From: an uncultured Nitrospinota bacterium
GTDB taxonomy: Bacteria > UBA8248
Assembly (NCBI GenBank): GCA_947258645.1
Contig: CAMYJL010000003.1
Span: 1 to 37,452 of the forward strand
Reading direction: 5' to 3'
DNA: 37,452 nt
Positions within the stretch are counted from its first letter, which is position 1; each line of letters starts with the position of its first letter. The position numbers were made by a program, and so were the translations under genes. This document shows positions 31,336 through 37,452 of the stretch, one piece after another. Under the pieces are notes generated by a model, which saw only the letters and a program-made list of their open reading frames with translations, did no database searches and was not told where the DNA came from.

Positions 31336-32493
31336 TCAGCCCGCCGAATACTTCTCGACCAAACGCCGCGCGATGACGATCCGCTGGATGTCGTTCGTCC
31401 CCTCGCCCACCTGGAGCAGGATGGCGTCGCGGTAGTAGCGCTCGATGGGAAGTTCCTTGATGTAGCCGTAGCCGCCGTGGATGTGAATTGCCGCCTCGGA
31501 GGCGCGCTGAGCAGCGTCGGTGGCGAAGAGTTTTGCCATTCCCGCCTCGAGGTCGCACCGCTCGCCGCTGTCCTTCATCGCGGCGGCCCGGTAGGTGAGC
31601 TGGCGGGCGGCCTCGAGGGAGGTTGCCATATCGGCCAGCTTGAGCTGGACGGCCTGGTGCTCGGCAATGGGCTTGCCCATCGTGCGCCGCTGCTGGGCGT
31701 ATTTCACCGATGCCTCAAAGCAGGCCCTGTGAAGCCCGAGCGCACGGGCGGCCACCTGAATCCTCCCGAGCTCGAGTGCAGCCATGAGCTGCTGAAAGCC
31801 CCGGTTCTCCTCGCCGATCAGGCAACCGGCGGGCACGGCGCACTCGTCAAAAACAAGCTCGCCCGTACGGATCCCCTTGTAACCCATCTTGTCGAGATGG
31901 CGGCTCACCTGAAAACCGGGCAGGTTGCGGTCCATCATGAGGCAGCTGATCCCCCGGTGGGGCTTGTCGGCAGCCGGGTTGGTGCGGACCATGACGCCAA
32001 AATGGGTGCCGTGCTCGCTGTTCGTGATGAACATCTTCGACCCGTTCACGATGTAGTCGTTACCGTCACGACGGGCGGAGGTGCGAAGGGCGGCGACATC
32101 CGTGCCGCCATCGGGCTCGGTGATGCCGATCCCGGTCCGCATCTCCCCCGAGGAGAGCCTGGGCAGCCACTCCCTCTTCTGCTCGTCGCTCCCGAACTCG
32201 CTCACCATCCACGAAACCATCGAATGGGCGCCGATGACCCCGGTCAGGGTCATCCACCCCCGCGCGAGTTCCTCGGTCAGAACGACAAAGCTCAGGGCGT
32301 CCATCCCTGCGCCGCCGTGCTCTTCCGGGACAATCGCGCCGAAATAGCCCAATTCCTTCATCCGGTCCACGAGGGGATGAGGATATTCGTCTTTGTGCTC
32401 GAACTCACTCGCGACGGGGATCACTTCCCGATCCACGAACTGGCGCACGCTCCCCTCGAGCGCCCGCTGAAAATCGTTAAGACGGTAGTCCAT
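31336..32493 (-). CDS. Acyl-CoA dehydrogenase
   Basis: A 385-residue FAD-dependent acyl-CoA dehydrogenase. The N-terminal helix domain starts RLNDFQRALEGSVRQFVDRE, the middle beta domain has GITEPDGGTDVAALRTSA and NGSKMFITNSEHG, and the C-terminus has HIHGGYGYIKELPIERYYRD and VGEGTNDIQRIVIARRL, where the Glu of G-E-G-T is at the usual catalytic base position. The start ATG has GGGGGAG upstream and lies inside the preceding methyltransferase gene (17-base overlap), so translation is coupled. The enzyme dehydrogenates an acyl-CoA to the enoyl-CoA with electrons passing to ETF; chain length preference is not evident. Confidence 0.95.
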   Translation of the reverse strand: MDYRLNDFQRALEGSVRQFVDREVIPVASEFEHKDEYPHPLVDRMKELGYFGAIVPEEHGGAGMDALSFVVLTEELARGWMTLTGVIGAHSMVSWMVSEFGSDEQKREWLPRLSSGEMRTGIGITEPDGGTDVAALRTSARRDGNDYIVNGSKMFITNSEHGTHFGVMVRTNPAADKPHRGISCLMMDRNLPGFQVSRHLDKMGYKGIRTGELVFDECAVPAGCLIGEENRGFQQLMAALELGRIQVAARALGLHRACFEASVKYAQQRRTMGKPIAEHQAVQLKLADMATSLEAARQLTYRAAAMKDSGERCDLEAGMAKLFATDAAQRASEAAIHIHGGYGYIKELPIERYYRDAILLQVGEGTNDIQRIVIARRLVEKYSAG

Positions 32494-33133
32494 CGCTCCC
32501 CCTTTCGCGGGTCTGGCTTTCCACCTCCGCCACCCCCCGGTACATCTCTCCCCCTAGCCGGGGGACCCTGGGCATCCGGAAACGGTCGAGCCGGACAATC
32601 TTCAGGCCCGCCTCCCGGATACACTCGTCAATCCGACGATTGAGATTGCAGCCGCATCCAAAAATATTCTGAATGGGGTTGAGCCGATCCTGCCACCGGG
32701 CGATGCGCTCATCGTCGCTCCGGCCATGTTCGAGAAAAATAAACCTGCCCCCCGGCTTGAGGACACGCCCCCCTTCCTTCAGGGCGGCGTTCAAATCCGG
32801 AATCGTGCAGAGAGTCCAGGTGGAGACCACGCAGTCGAAGCGGCCATCCTCGAACGGGAGTCCCTCGGCGCTCAAAATCTCCCGGCGGACGGGCATGGGC
32901 GCGGTTGCGATCCGCCGATCGACGCGGCTGACGAGCATGTTCTCCGGCTCGACGGCGGTTAACGAGCGGACTTCCCCCGGATAATGCGGCAGGTTCAGCC
33001 CGGTGCCGAATCCGATCTCCAGAACTTCGCCGAATGCGGTGGCCAGCGCGCTTTCCCTCTCTTTCTGGAAGTGCGGCCCACGCATCGACCAGTCCATCAA
33101 CCAGGGGAAGATGGTGTCCGCGTAAATGCCCAT
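32477..33133 (-). CDS. Class I SAM-dependent methyltransferase
   Basis: A 218-residue class I methyltransferase of the Methyltransf_11 type. The SAM-binding motif is VLEIGFGTGLNLPHYP (about residues 37-52), with LTAVEPENML for the acidic residue at the end of the second strand, ILSAEGLPFEDGRFDCVVST as motif II/III and EGGRVLKPGGRFIFLEHGRS as post III. These resemble phospholipid or quinone methyltransferases, but the substrate cannot be assigned. A GCGCNLNRRIDECIREAGL segment, with two closely spaced Cys, lies near residue 160. Start ATG at 33133 lies 11 bases after the ferredoxin gene; the end overlaps the acyl-CoA dehydrogenase start by 17 bases. Confidence 0.9.
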   Translation of the reverse strand: MGIYADTIFPWLMDWSMRGPHFQKERESALATAFGEVLEIGFGTGLNLPHYPGEVRSLTAVEPENMLVSRVDRRIATAPMPVRREILSAEGLPFEDGRFDCVVSTWTLCTIPDLNAALKEGGRVLKPGGRFIFLEHGRSDDERIARWQDRLNPIQNIFGCGCNLNRRIDECIREAGLKIVRLDRFRMPRVPRLGGEMYRGVAEVESQTRERGSDGLPS

Positions 33134-33144
33134 ACGACATCCCC

Positions 33145-33483
33145 TCAGATCATCGAAAAACCCTTCGGGGCGTCCGGCTTCCTGAGCCGCTCGACGGGCT
33201 CTCCCCGGTCGAGATGGGAATCCACGATTTCCTCGGCGTCCTCCACCCGGACGCCCTCGTACCAGACGTTATCCGGCATGACGCAGATGATCGGCCCGCC
33301 CGAGCAGATGTCGAGACACGACGTCATGAGCACCCGCGCCTTTCCCTTGAGCTTTTTCTCGGCGACCAGATCCTTTATCCGTTCGCGAACCTCTCGCGAA
33401 CCCACCCCCGCGCAGCACCCTTTCGGGTGGCCGGGCTCGCGCTCGTTGGTGCAGACGAGCACATAGCGTTTCTTGTCAAACAT
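33145..33483 (-). CDS. Thioredoxin-like [2Fe-2S] ferredoxin
   Basis: A 112-residue thioredoxin-like ferredoxin. The cluster ligands fit the family spacing: Cys11 in LVCTNE, Cys23 or Cys24 in KGCCAG, then Cys56 and Cys60 in MTSCLDICSGGP, with GGPIICVMPDNVWYEGV as typical tail. These proteins carry a single [2Fe-2S] cluster and act as electron carriers or assembly factors. CAGGAG precedes the ATG. It is the first gene of a five-gene minus-strand set (methyltransferase 11 bases later, then acyl-CoA dehydrogenase, hydratase-like and EthD-like genes). It is divergent from lutA, with 171 bases between; I found no convincing promoter there. Confidence 0.9.
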   Translation of the reverse strand: MFDKKRYVLVCTNEREPGHPKGCCAGVGSREVRERIKDLVAEKKLKGKARVLMTSCLDICSGGPIICVMPDNVWYEGVRVEDAEEIVDSHLDRGEPVERLRKPDAPKGFSMI

Positions 33484-33654
33484 CCTGCTCTCCTGTTTTC
33501 GATAAAGTCATGGTTTGCCCGTCCAAACTAACATCTCCCCCCCGGACCCATCAATTGCGGGTCATCGGCCCCCTGATGGTCCCGGCAGGAGCGAAAATGA
33601 TGGTAAGATGAGTCAATTCATTAGGCTTCATCTGACACCGGGAAGGATTTTCAC

Positions 33655-34479
33655 ATGCTCGACGCCGAACCGGACGCAACGGGCGGAGGAGGAACGCCGG
33701 GCGCTTTCCCTCCCCCTCGGCGCATCATTCTGTATCCCACCTGCCTGGTCGATACCTTTTTCCCTGGAGTGGGGGAAGCGGTGGTGCACCTCATCGAGCG
33801 GATGGGCATAGATATCCACTTCCCCGAGGGGCTTACCTGCTGCGGCCTTCCCCATTTCAACAACGGCTTCCGAGAGGAATCGCGCCGGACGCTCCGGGGC
33901 CAGCTCGATTTGCTCGCGGGCGAGGATCCGATCGTCGTGCCCTCGGGTTCGTGCGGCTGGATGCTCCACTGCGTCCTGCCCACCCTCTTCAACGACGACC
34001 CTTGGATCCGCGAGCGGGCCGAGCAGATTGCCGGCCGCGTCGTCGAACTCTCCCAGTTCCTGAGTCGCCACGTCCCCGCCGAAGCCCGACGCCAGCTTCC
34101 CGGAAAGGTGGTCTATCACGATTCGTGTCACCTCCTCCGGGGAATGGGTGAGCGGGATGCGCCCAGAAGTCTGCTCGACACTGCCAGCGAATGCCGCGAG
34201 GAGATGGCGGGTGCGGATCGCTGTTGCGGATTCGGCGGCTCGTTCGCCGTGAAATTCCCCGAAGTCTCCTGCGCCATGCTCGATGAGAAGATCGCCGCGG
34301 CCGAGAAGGTCGGCGCCGACTGGATGGTGGCGGCCGACGCGGGGTGCATGCTCCAGATCGGCGGCGGGCTTGCCCGCCGGAAGTCGAAAATCTTTCTGCT
34401 TCACCTCGCCCAGGCACTCGCCGGGCCCGGAGCACCCGGCTGGCCCGAGGATGCACCAATCCGAAAGGCGGGGTCATGA
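33655..34479 (+). CDS. lutA: LutA-like (Fe-S)-binding protein, CCG domain
   Basis: A 274-residue protein with two CCG (cysteine-rich) domains, as in LutA/YkgE of the lactate utilisation system. The Cys motifs are YPTCLVD and GLTCCGLPHFNNG in the first half, with SCGWM, and YHDSCHLLRGMG and DRCCGFGGSFAV in the second, all in the expected order. The paired CCG modules bind Fe-S clusters in heterodisulfide-reductase-like subunits. GGGAAGGA precedes the ATG. Its stop overlaps the next start (ATGA, 34476-34479). With the LutB-LutC fusion it should form an oxidase for L-lactate or a similar hydroxy acid; the electron acceptor is not known from this window. Confidence 0.9.
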   Translation: MLDAEPDATGGGGTPGAFPPPRRIILYPTCLVDTFFPGVGEAVVHLIERMGIDIHFPEGLTCCGLPHFNNGFREESRRTLRGQLDLLAGEDPIVVPSGSCGWMLHCVLPTLFNDDPWIRERAEQIAGRVVELSQFLSRHVPAEARRQLPGKVVYHDSCHLLRGMGERDAPRSLLDTASECREEMAGADRCCGFGGSFAVKFPEVSCAMLDEKIAAAEKVGADWMVAADAGCMLQIGGGLARRKSKIFLLHLAQALAGPGAPGWPEDAPIRKAGS

Positions 34480-36683
34480 CCAGACAGTTCAACCAACGTG
34501 CCATCGGGGCGATTGCCGACCGGGGCCTTCAGCAAGCCCTCAAGGTGGCGACGGGCCGCTTCGGGGACCTCCGGCAGACCGCCTTCGAGTCCACTGCCGC
34601 GCCGCTGGCCCTTCGGGCGAAGGCGCGGGAGATCCGCCGCCGCACCTTCGAAAACCTCGATAAACACCTGAACAATCTATTTGAATCTCTTGATCAAATT
34701 GGCGTTCATGTTCACGCCGCGCCGGACGCCGATGCGGCCCACCAGATTATTCTCGACATTGCCCGTCGTCACGGGGTGAAGTCCGCCGTGAAGAGCAAAT
34801 CCATGGCATCTGAGGAAATTCACCTCAACCGGGCGCTGGAGGACGCTGGGATCACGCCCTTCGAGACAGACCTCGGCGAGTGGATACTCCAGATAGCGGG
34901 CGAGACACCGAGCCACCTGGTCGCCCCTGCCCTCCACAAAACGCGGGAGCAGATCGCGGCTCTGTTCGCCGAAAAATTCGACCCGAACATCGGCGATGCG
35001 CCCGAAGACCTGACCGCCATCGCGCGGGCGAAGCTCAGGGAAGAATTCCTTCGCGCCGGGATGGGCATTAGCGGTGTCAACTTCGCCGTCGCCGAGACGG
35101 GGACGCTCTGCCTCGTCACAAACGAGGGCAACGGGCGAATGGTCACAACGCTTCCAAAAGTCCACGTCGCATTGATGGGAGTCGAAAAGGTCGTCCCGAC
35201 GATAGATGAGGCGCTGACGCTCCTCGCCGTCCTCCCCCGAAGCGCCACTGGGCAGAAGCTGAGCAGCTACTTCACGATGGTAACGGGCCCCCGCCGCCCA
35301 GACGAGACCGACGGCCCCGAGGAGATGCACCTCGTCATCCTCGACAACGGGCGCTCGCGCCATCTGGGCGGCCCCTTTCACGAGGCGTTCTATTGCATCC
35401 GCTGCGGCGCTTGCCAGAACGCCTGCCCCGTGTTCCAGACGGTGGGGGGCCACGCCTACGACTCGGTGTACGGCGGGCCCATCGGGTCGATCTTAAGCCC
35501 GATGCTTCGCGGGCTGGACGTCTCGGGAGATTTGCCCGCCGCCTCCAGCCTGTGCGGCGCGTGTCAGGAGGCCTGCCCGGTCTTCGTGGACATTCCCCGG
35601 ATGCTGATCGAGATGCGCGAGGCCCGCGTCGCCCAGAAGAAGATTCCACTCACGGAGCGGCTGGCATTCCGCCTCGGCGGGATGGCCATGCGAAGCCCCA
35701 TGATGTGGGAGCTGGGCCTCAAGATGCTCCCGTGGCTGACAAAACCCTTCACGCGGGAGGGAAAAATCGCCCGGCTGCCGGGCCCCCTCGGCGCATGGAC
35801 CCGGGGGCGCGAACTGCCTGCCCCGGCTGAAAAAAGCTTTCGTGCCCGCTGGCGGGAGCGCCAGCGCGGTCAGGTGAAAAAAACAGCACCCACGCCGCAG
35901 CCGGAACCCTCGAATCAAAACGGCGGCGGGGACGAAGTCGTCCAGAGAGCCCGCGTCGCGCTTCAGATGGCGGGCGGCGCTACGCACGCGCTTCCCGATC
36001 CGCCCCCCGGCCCGCTGCCCGAGGTCGAAATTGCGGACCCGACTGAGCGCTTCCGGAAAGAACTGGAGGCCGTGGGCGGATATGCCTATTCACCGGCTTC
36101 GATTCAGGAAGCGAAAAAGATCGTCCTTGACCTGGCCCGCCGCTGGCCGGGCCAGCCTGTCGCCGTGAGCGAAAATCTGCCGCTTCCCGTCGCCGACTGG
36201 ATGAAAAAAGAAAACTTTGAGGTGATCCCGCCGCCTCCCCCCGGAGAGGACGGCCGCGAGCGCATCGCCCAGGCGGGTCTGGGGATCACGGACACGAGCT
36301 GGGCCATCGCAGAGACGGGGACGCTTGTTCTCCTCAGTCAAAGCCACCGGCCCCGGCTGTTCTCCCTTCTCCCGGAGGTGCATCTCGCGCTCGTTCCCCA
36401 GAAGCGGATCGTCCGCCACCTGTCGTCGCTTGGGCCGCGCATTCACGGTGCCCTCACGATCGACGAGAACGTGGGCGCGACACCGCCCAGTTGCGTCAAC
36501 CTGATCACGGGCGCCAGCCGCTCGGCCGACATCGGCCTCATCCTTGTCCAAGGCGTACACGGACCCAAGGAGGTCCACGCCATTATTGTACGGGAGGACC
36601 TGCAGACCGGCACCGGCGCGGACCCGGGCGCCGCCGTTACAAGCGACGACACATCGTCTCCGTTTTCTTTCGAAGAAGAATAA
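34476..36683 (+). CDS. LutB-LutC fusion, Fe-S and LUD-domain protein
   Basis: A 735-residue protein uniting two lactate-utilisation components that are usually separate. The first part is LutB: a LUD domain (GISGVNFAVAETGTLCLVTN near 192-211) and Cys-rich clusters CIRCGACQNACPVF (Cys307, 310, 313, 317) and LCGACQEACPVF (Cys360, 363, 367). After a low-complexity Pro/Gly linker (about 465-510) a second LUD domain like LutC follows (about 520-710) with TDTSWAIAETGTLVLLSQ and VHGPKEVHAIIVRE near the end. The two LUD domains probably arose from a common ancestor. Translation is coupled to LutA by ATGA. The presence of all three components suggests L-lactate oxidation to pyruvate, but related substrates are possible. 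A bidirectional terminator follows. Confidence 0.9.
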   Translation: MTRQFNQRAIGAIADRGLQQALKVATGRFGDLRQTAFESTAAPLALRAKAREIRRRTFENLDKHLNNLFESLDQIGVHVHAAPDADAAHQIILDIARRHGVKSAVKSKSMASEEIHLNRALEDAGITPFETDLGEWILQIAGETPSHLVAPALHKTREQIAALFAEKFDPNIGDAPEDLTAIARAKLREEFLRAGMGISGVNFAVAETGTLCLVTNEGNGRMVTTLPKVHVALMGVEKVVPTIDEALTLLAVLPRSATGQKLSSYFTMVTGPRRPDETDGPEEMHLVILDNGRSRHLGGPFHEAFYCIRCGACQNACPVFQTVGGHAYDSVYGGPIGSILSPMLRGLDVSGDLPAASSLCGACQEACPVFVDIPRMLIEMREARVAQKKIPLTERLAFRLGGMAMRSPMMWELGLKMLPWLTKPFTREGKIARLPGPLGAWTRGRELPAPAEKSFRARWRERQRGQVKKTAPTPQPEPSNQNGGGDEVVQRARVALQMAGGATHALPDPPPGPLPEVEIADPTERFRKELEAVGGYAYSPASIQEAKKIVLDLARRWPGQPVAVSENLPLPVADWMKKENFEVIPPPPPGEDGRERIAQAGLGITDTSWAIAETGTLVLLSQSHRPRLFSLLPEVHLALVPQKRIVRHLSSLGPRIHGALTIDENVGATPPSCVNLITGASRSADIGLILVQGVHGPKEVHAIIVREDLQTGTGADPGAAVTSDDTSSPFSFEEE

Positions 36684-36692
36684 ATTTCCCAC

Positions 36693-36732
36693 AAAAAAAG
36701 CCCCCGAACCGGTTTCCCGGTCCGGGGGCTTT
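36693..36732. terminator. Bidirectional intrinsic terminator between lutBC and glnA
   Basis: A stem of 13 base pairs with one mismatch (GCCCCCG-A-ACCGG against CCGGT-C-CGGGGGC, plus three A-T pairs) is closed by a TTTC loop. A run of seven A's at 36693-36699 gives seven U's on the minus strand after the stem, ideal for glnA, and the plus strand has TTT after it, enough for lutBC. Confidence 0.9.
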
Positions 36733-36777
36733 CATGTTCTCCCGCTTGTCAGGCACCAGGGCCTGTACGCGTTCCGC

Positions 36778-37452
36778 CTAGATGTCGTAGTAGAGCTCGA
36801 ACTCGTGGGGATGCGGGCGCAGACGGATGGCGTCCACCTCGGCCTCGCGCTTGTAGTCGACCCAGTTCTGGACGACATCCTCGGTGAAGACGTCTCCCTT
36901 GAGCAGGAAGTCGTGGTCGGCCTCGAGGTTGTCGAGCGCCTCGGGGAGGCTTCCGGGCGTCTGCTTGACGTCGGCCTTCTCCTCGGGGGCAAGGTCGTAG
37001 AGGTTCTTGTCCACGGGATCGGGCGGCAGGATCTTGTTCTGGATGCCGTCGAGCCCGGCCATAAGCATGGCGGAGAAAGCCATGTAAGGGTTGCAGGAGG
37101 GGTCCGGGCAGCGCAGCTCGACCCGCTTTGCCTTTTCGCTGTGCGAGTACATCGGGATACGGATGCAGGCGCTCCGGTTTCGGCAACTGTACATGAGGTT
37201 GATCGGGGCCTCGTAGCCGGGGACGAGCCGGCGGTAGCTGTTCGTGGTCGGGTTGGTGAAGCCGAGCAAGGCCGGGGCGTGCCGGAGGAGGCCACCGATG
37301 TAGTAGAGGGCGGTCTGGCTCAGGTCGCCGTAGGTGCCGGACTGGAAGAAGGTGTTCTTCCCCTTTTTCCAGATGCTCTGGTGGGTGTGCATGCCGGTGC
37401 CGTTGTCGAGGAAAACGGGCTTGGGCATGAAGGTGGCCGTCTTGCCGTGCCG
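36778..37452 (-). CDS. glnA: Glutamine synthetase type I, C-terminal part
   Basis: The last 224 residues of a GSI-type glutamine synthetase; the gene starts beyond the right edge. Typical pieces are [20 protein letters not shown] and [60 protein letters not shown], and [20 protein letters not shown], where Tyr in N-L-Y-D-L is the adenylylation site of the GSI-beta group. The C-terminus ELYYDI lies just before the stop at 36778. The enzyme makes glutamine from glutamate, ammonia and ATP and is expected to be controlled by GlnE-type adenylylation. A strong terminator follows. Confidence 0.97.
   Translation of the reverse strand, partial: RHGKTATFMPKPVFLDNGTGMHTHQSIWKKGKNTFFQSGTYGDLSQTALYYIGGLLRHAPALLGFTNPTTNSYRRLVPGYEAPINLMYSCRNRSACIRIPMYSHSEKAKRVELRCPDPSCNPYMAFSAMLMAGLDGIQNKILPPDPVDKNLYDLAPEEKADVKQTPGSLPEALDNLEADHDFLLKGDVFTEDVVQNWVDYKREAEVDAIRLRPHPHEFELYYDI

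Noticed and set aside
30556-32643. A 695-codon plus-strand open frame across the hydratase and acyl-CoA dehydrogenase genes
   Set aside because: Antisense shadow of two clear minus-strand genes; no recognisable domain.
33484-33654. Divergent promoters between the ferredoxin and lutA genes
   Set aside because: TTGGAC and TAAGAT-like boxes are present but spacing and match are too poor to call.

Overview
The window is 37.5 kb of GC-rich, gene-dense DNA from an uncultured Gram-negative bacterium. The clues are Tat and Sec export signals, a flagellar hook gene behind a sigma-54 type promoter, a glutamine synthetase with the adenylylation motif, a tungsten-type aldehyde:ferredoxin oxidoreductase and a LutABC-like set. 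This mix suggests a deltaproteobacterial, Tectomicrobia or Nitrospinota-like lineage, but no rRNA or other phylogenetic marker is present, so this is inference. I saw no tRNA, rRNA, insertion sequence, phage gene or CRISPR array.

Layout. 1-1.9 kb: start of a Tm-1-like (UPF0261) gene, a small AhpD-like protein, a cupin and a PEP-hydrolase-family TIM barrel. 2.1-3.1 kb: a NYN nuclease-like protein with a predicted LOTUS/OST-HTH domain. 3.3-16.8 kb: a tightly packed eight-gene minus-strand operon (metallo-beta-lactamase-fold protein, DUF4159, VWA membrane protein, DUF4175-like protein, gluzincin/TPR protein, MoxR ATPase, DUF58, BatA-like VWA protein). It has a good promoter at 16960-16987 and is probably an envelope-associated MoxR/VWA chaperone-like system. 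17-23.2 kb: single housekeeping or accessory genes (membrane protein, VOC, EamA transporter, zinc ribbon, cyclophilin, two PilZ-like paralogues, GNAT, cupin, 2-hydroxyacid dehydrogenase). 23.2-23.8 kb: an AhpD/CMD-family gene interrupted by one in-frame TGA. 23.9-27.2 kb: PIG-L deacetylase, GNAT, aldehyde:ferredoxin oxidoreductase. 27.2-29.6 kb: flgE with sigma-54 promoter, IHF-like site and structured leader. 29.7-33.5 kb: a minus-strand set of ferredoxin, methyltransferase, acyl-CoA dehydrogenase, hydratase-like and EthD-like genes. 33.6-36.7 kb: LutA and a LutB-LutC fusion. The right edge holds the 3' part of glnA behind a bidirectional terminator.

Most notable: the TGA at 23586-23588 sits where the second cysteine of the AhpD CxxC motif belongs (C-T-I-TGA-T-E-H), the reading frame continues to a full-length CMD protein, and a stem-loop with a GGUC apical loop lies 21 nt downstream of the TGA. 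This is best read as a selenoprotein with a CxxU redox motif plus its bacterial SECIS element. Other points of interest are the split Tm-1 pair, a relic of a GNAT gene between two diverged PilZ paralogues, an altered metal site in the metallo-beta-lactamase-fold protein, and a hydratase-family enzyme with a signal peptide.
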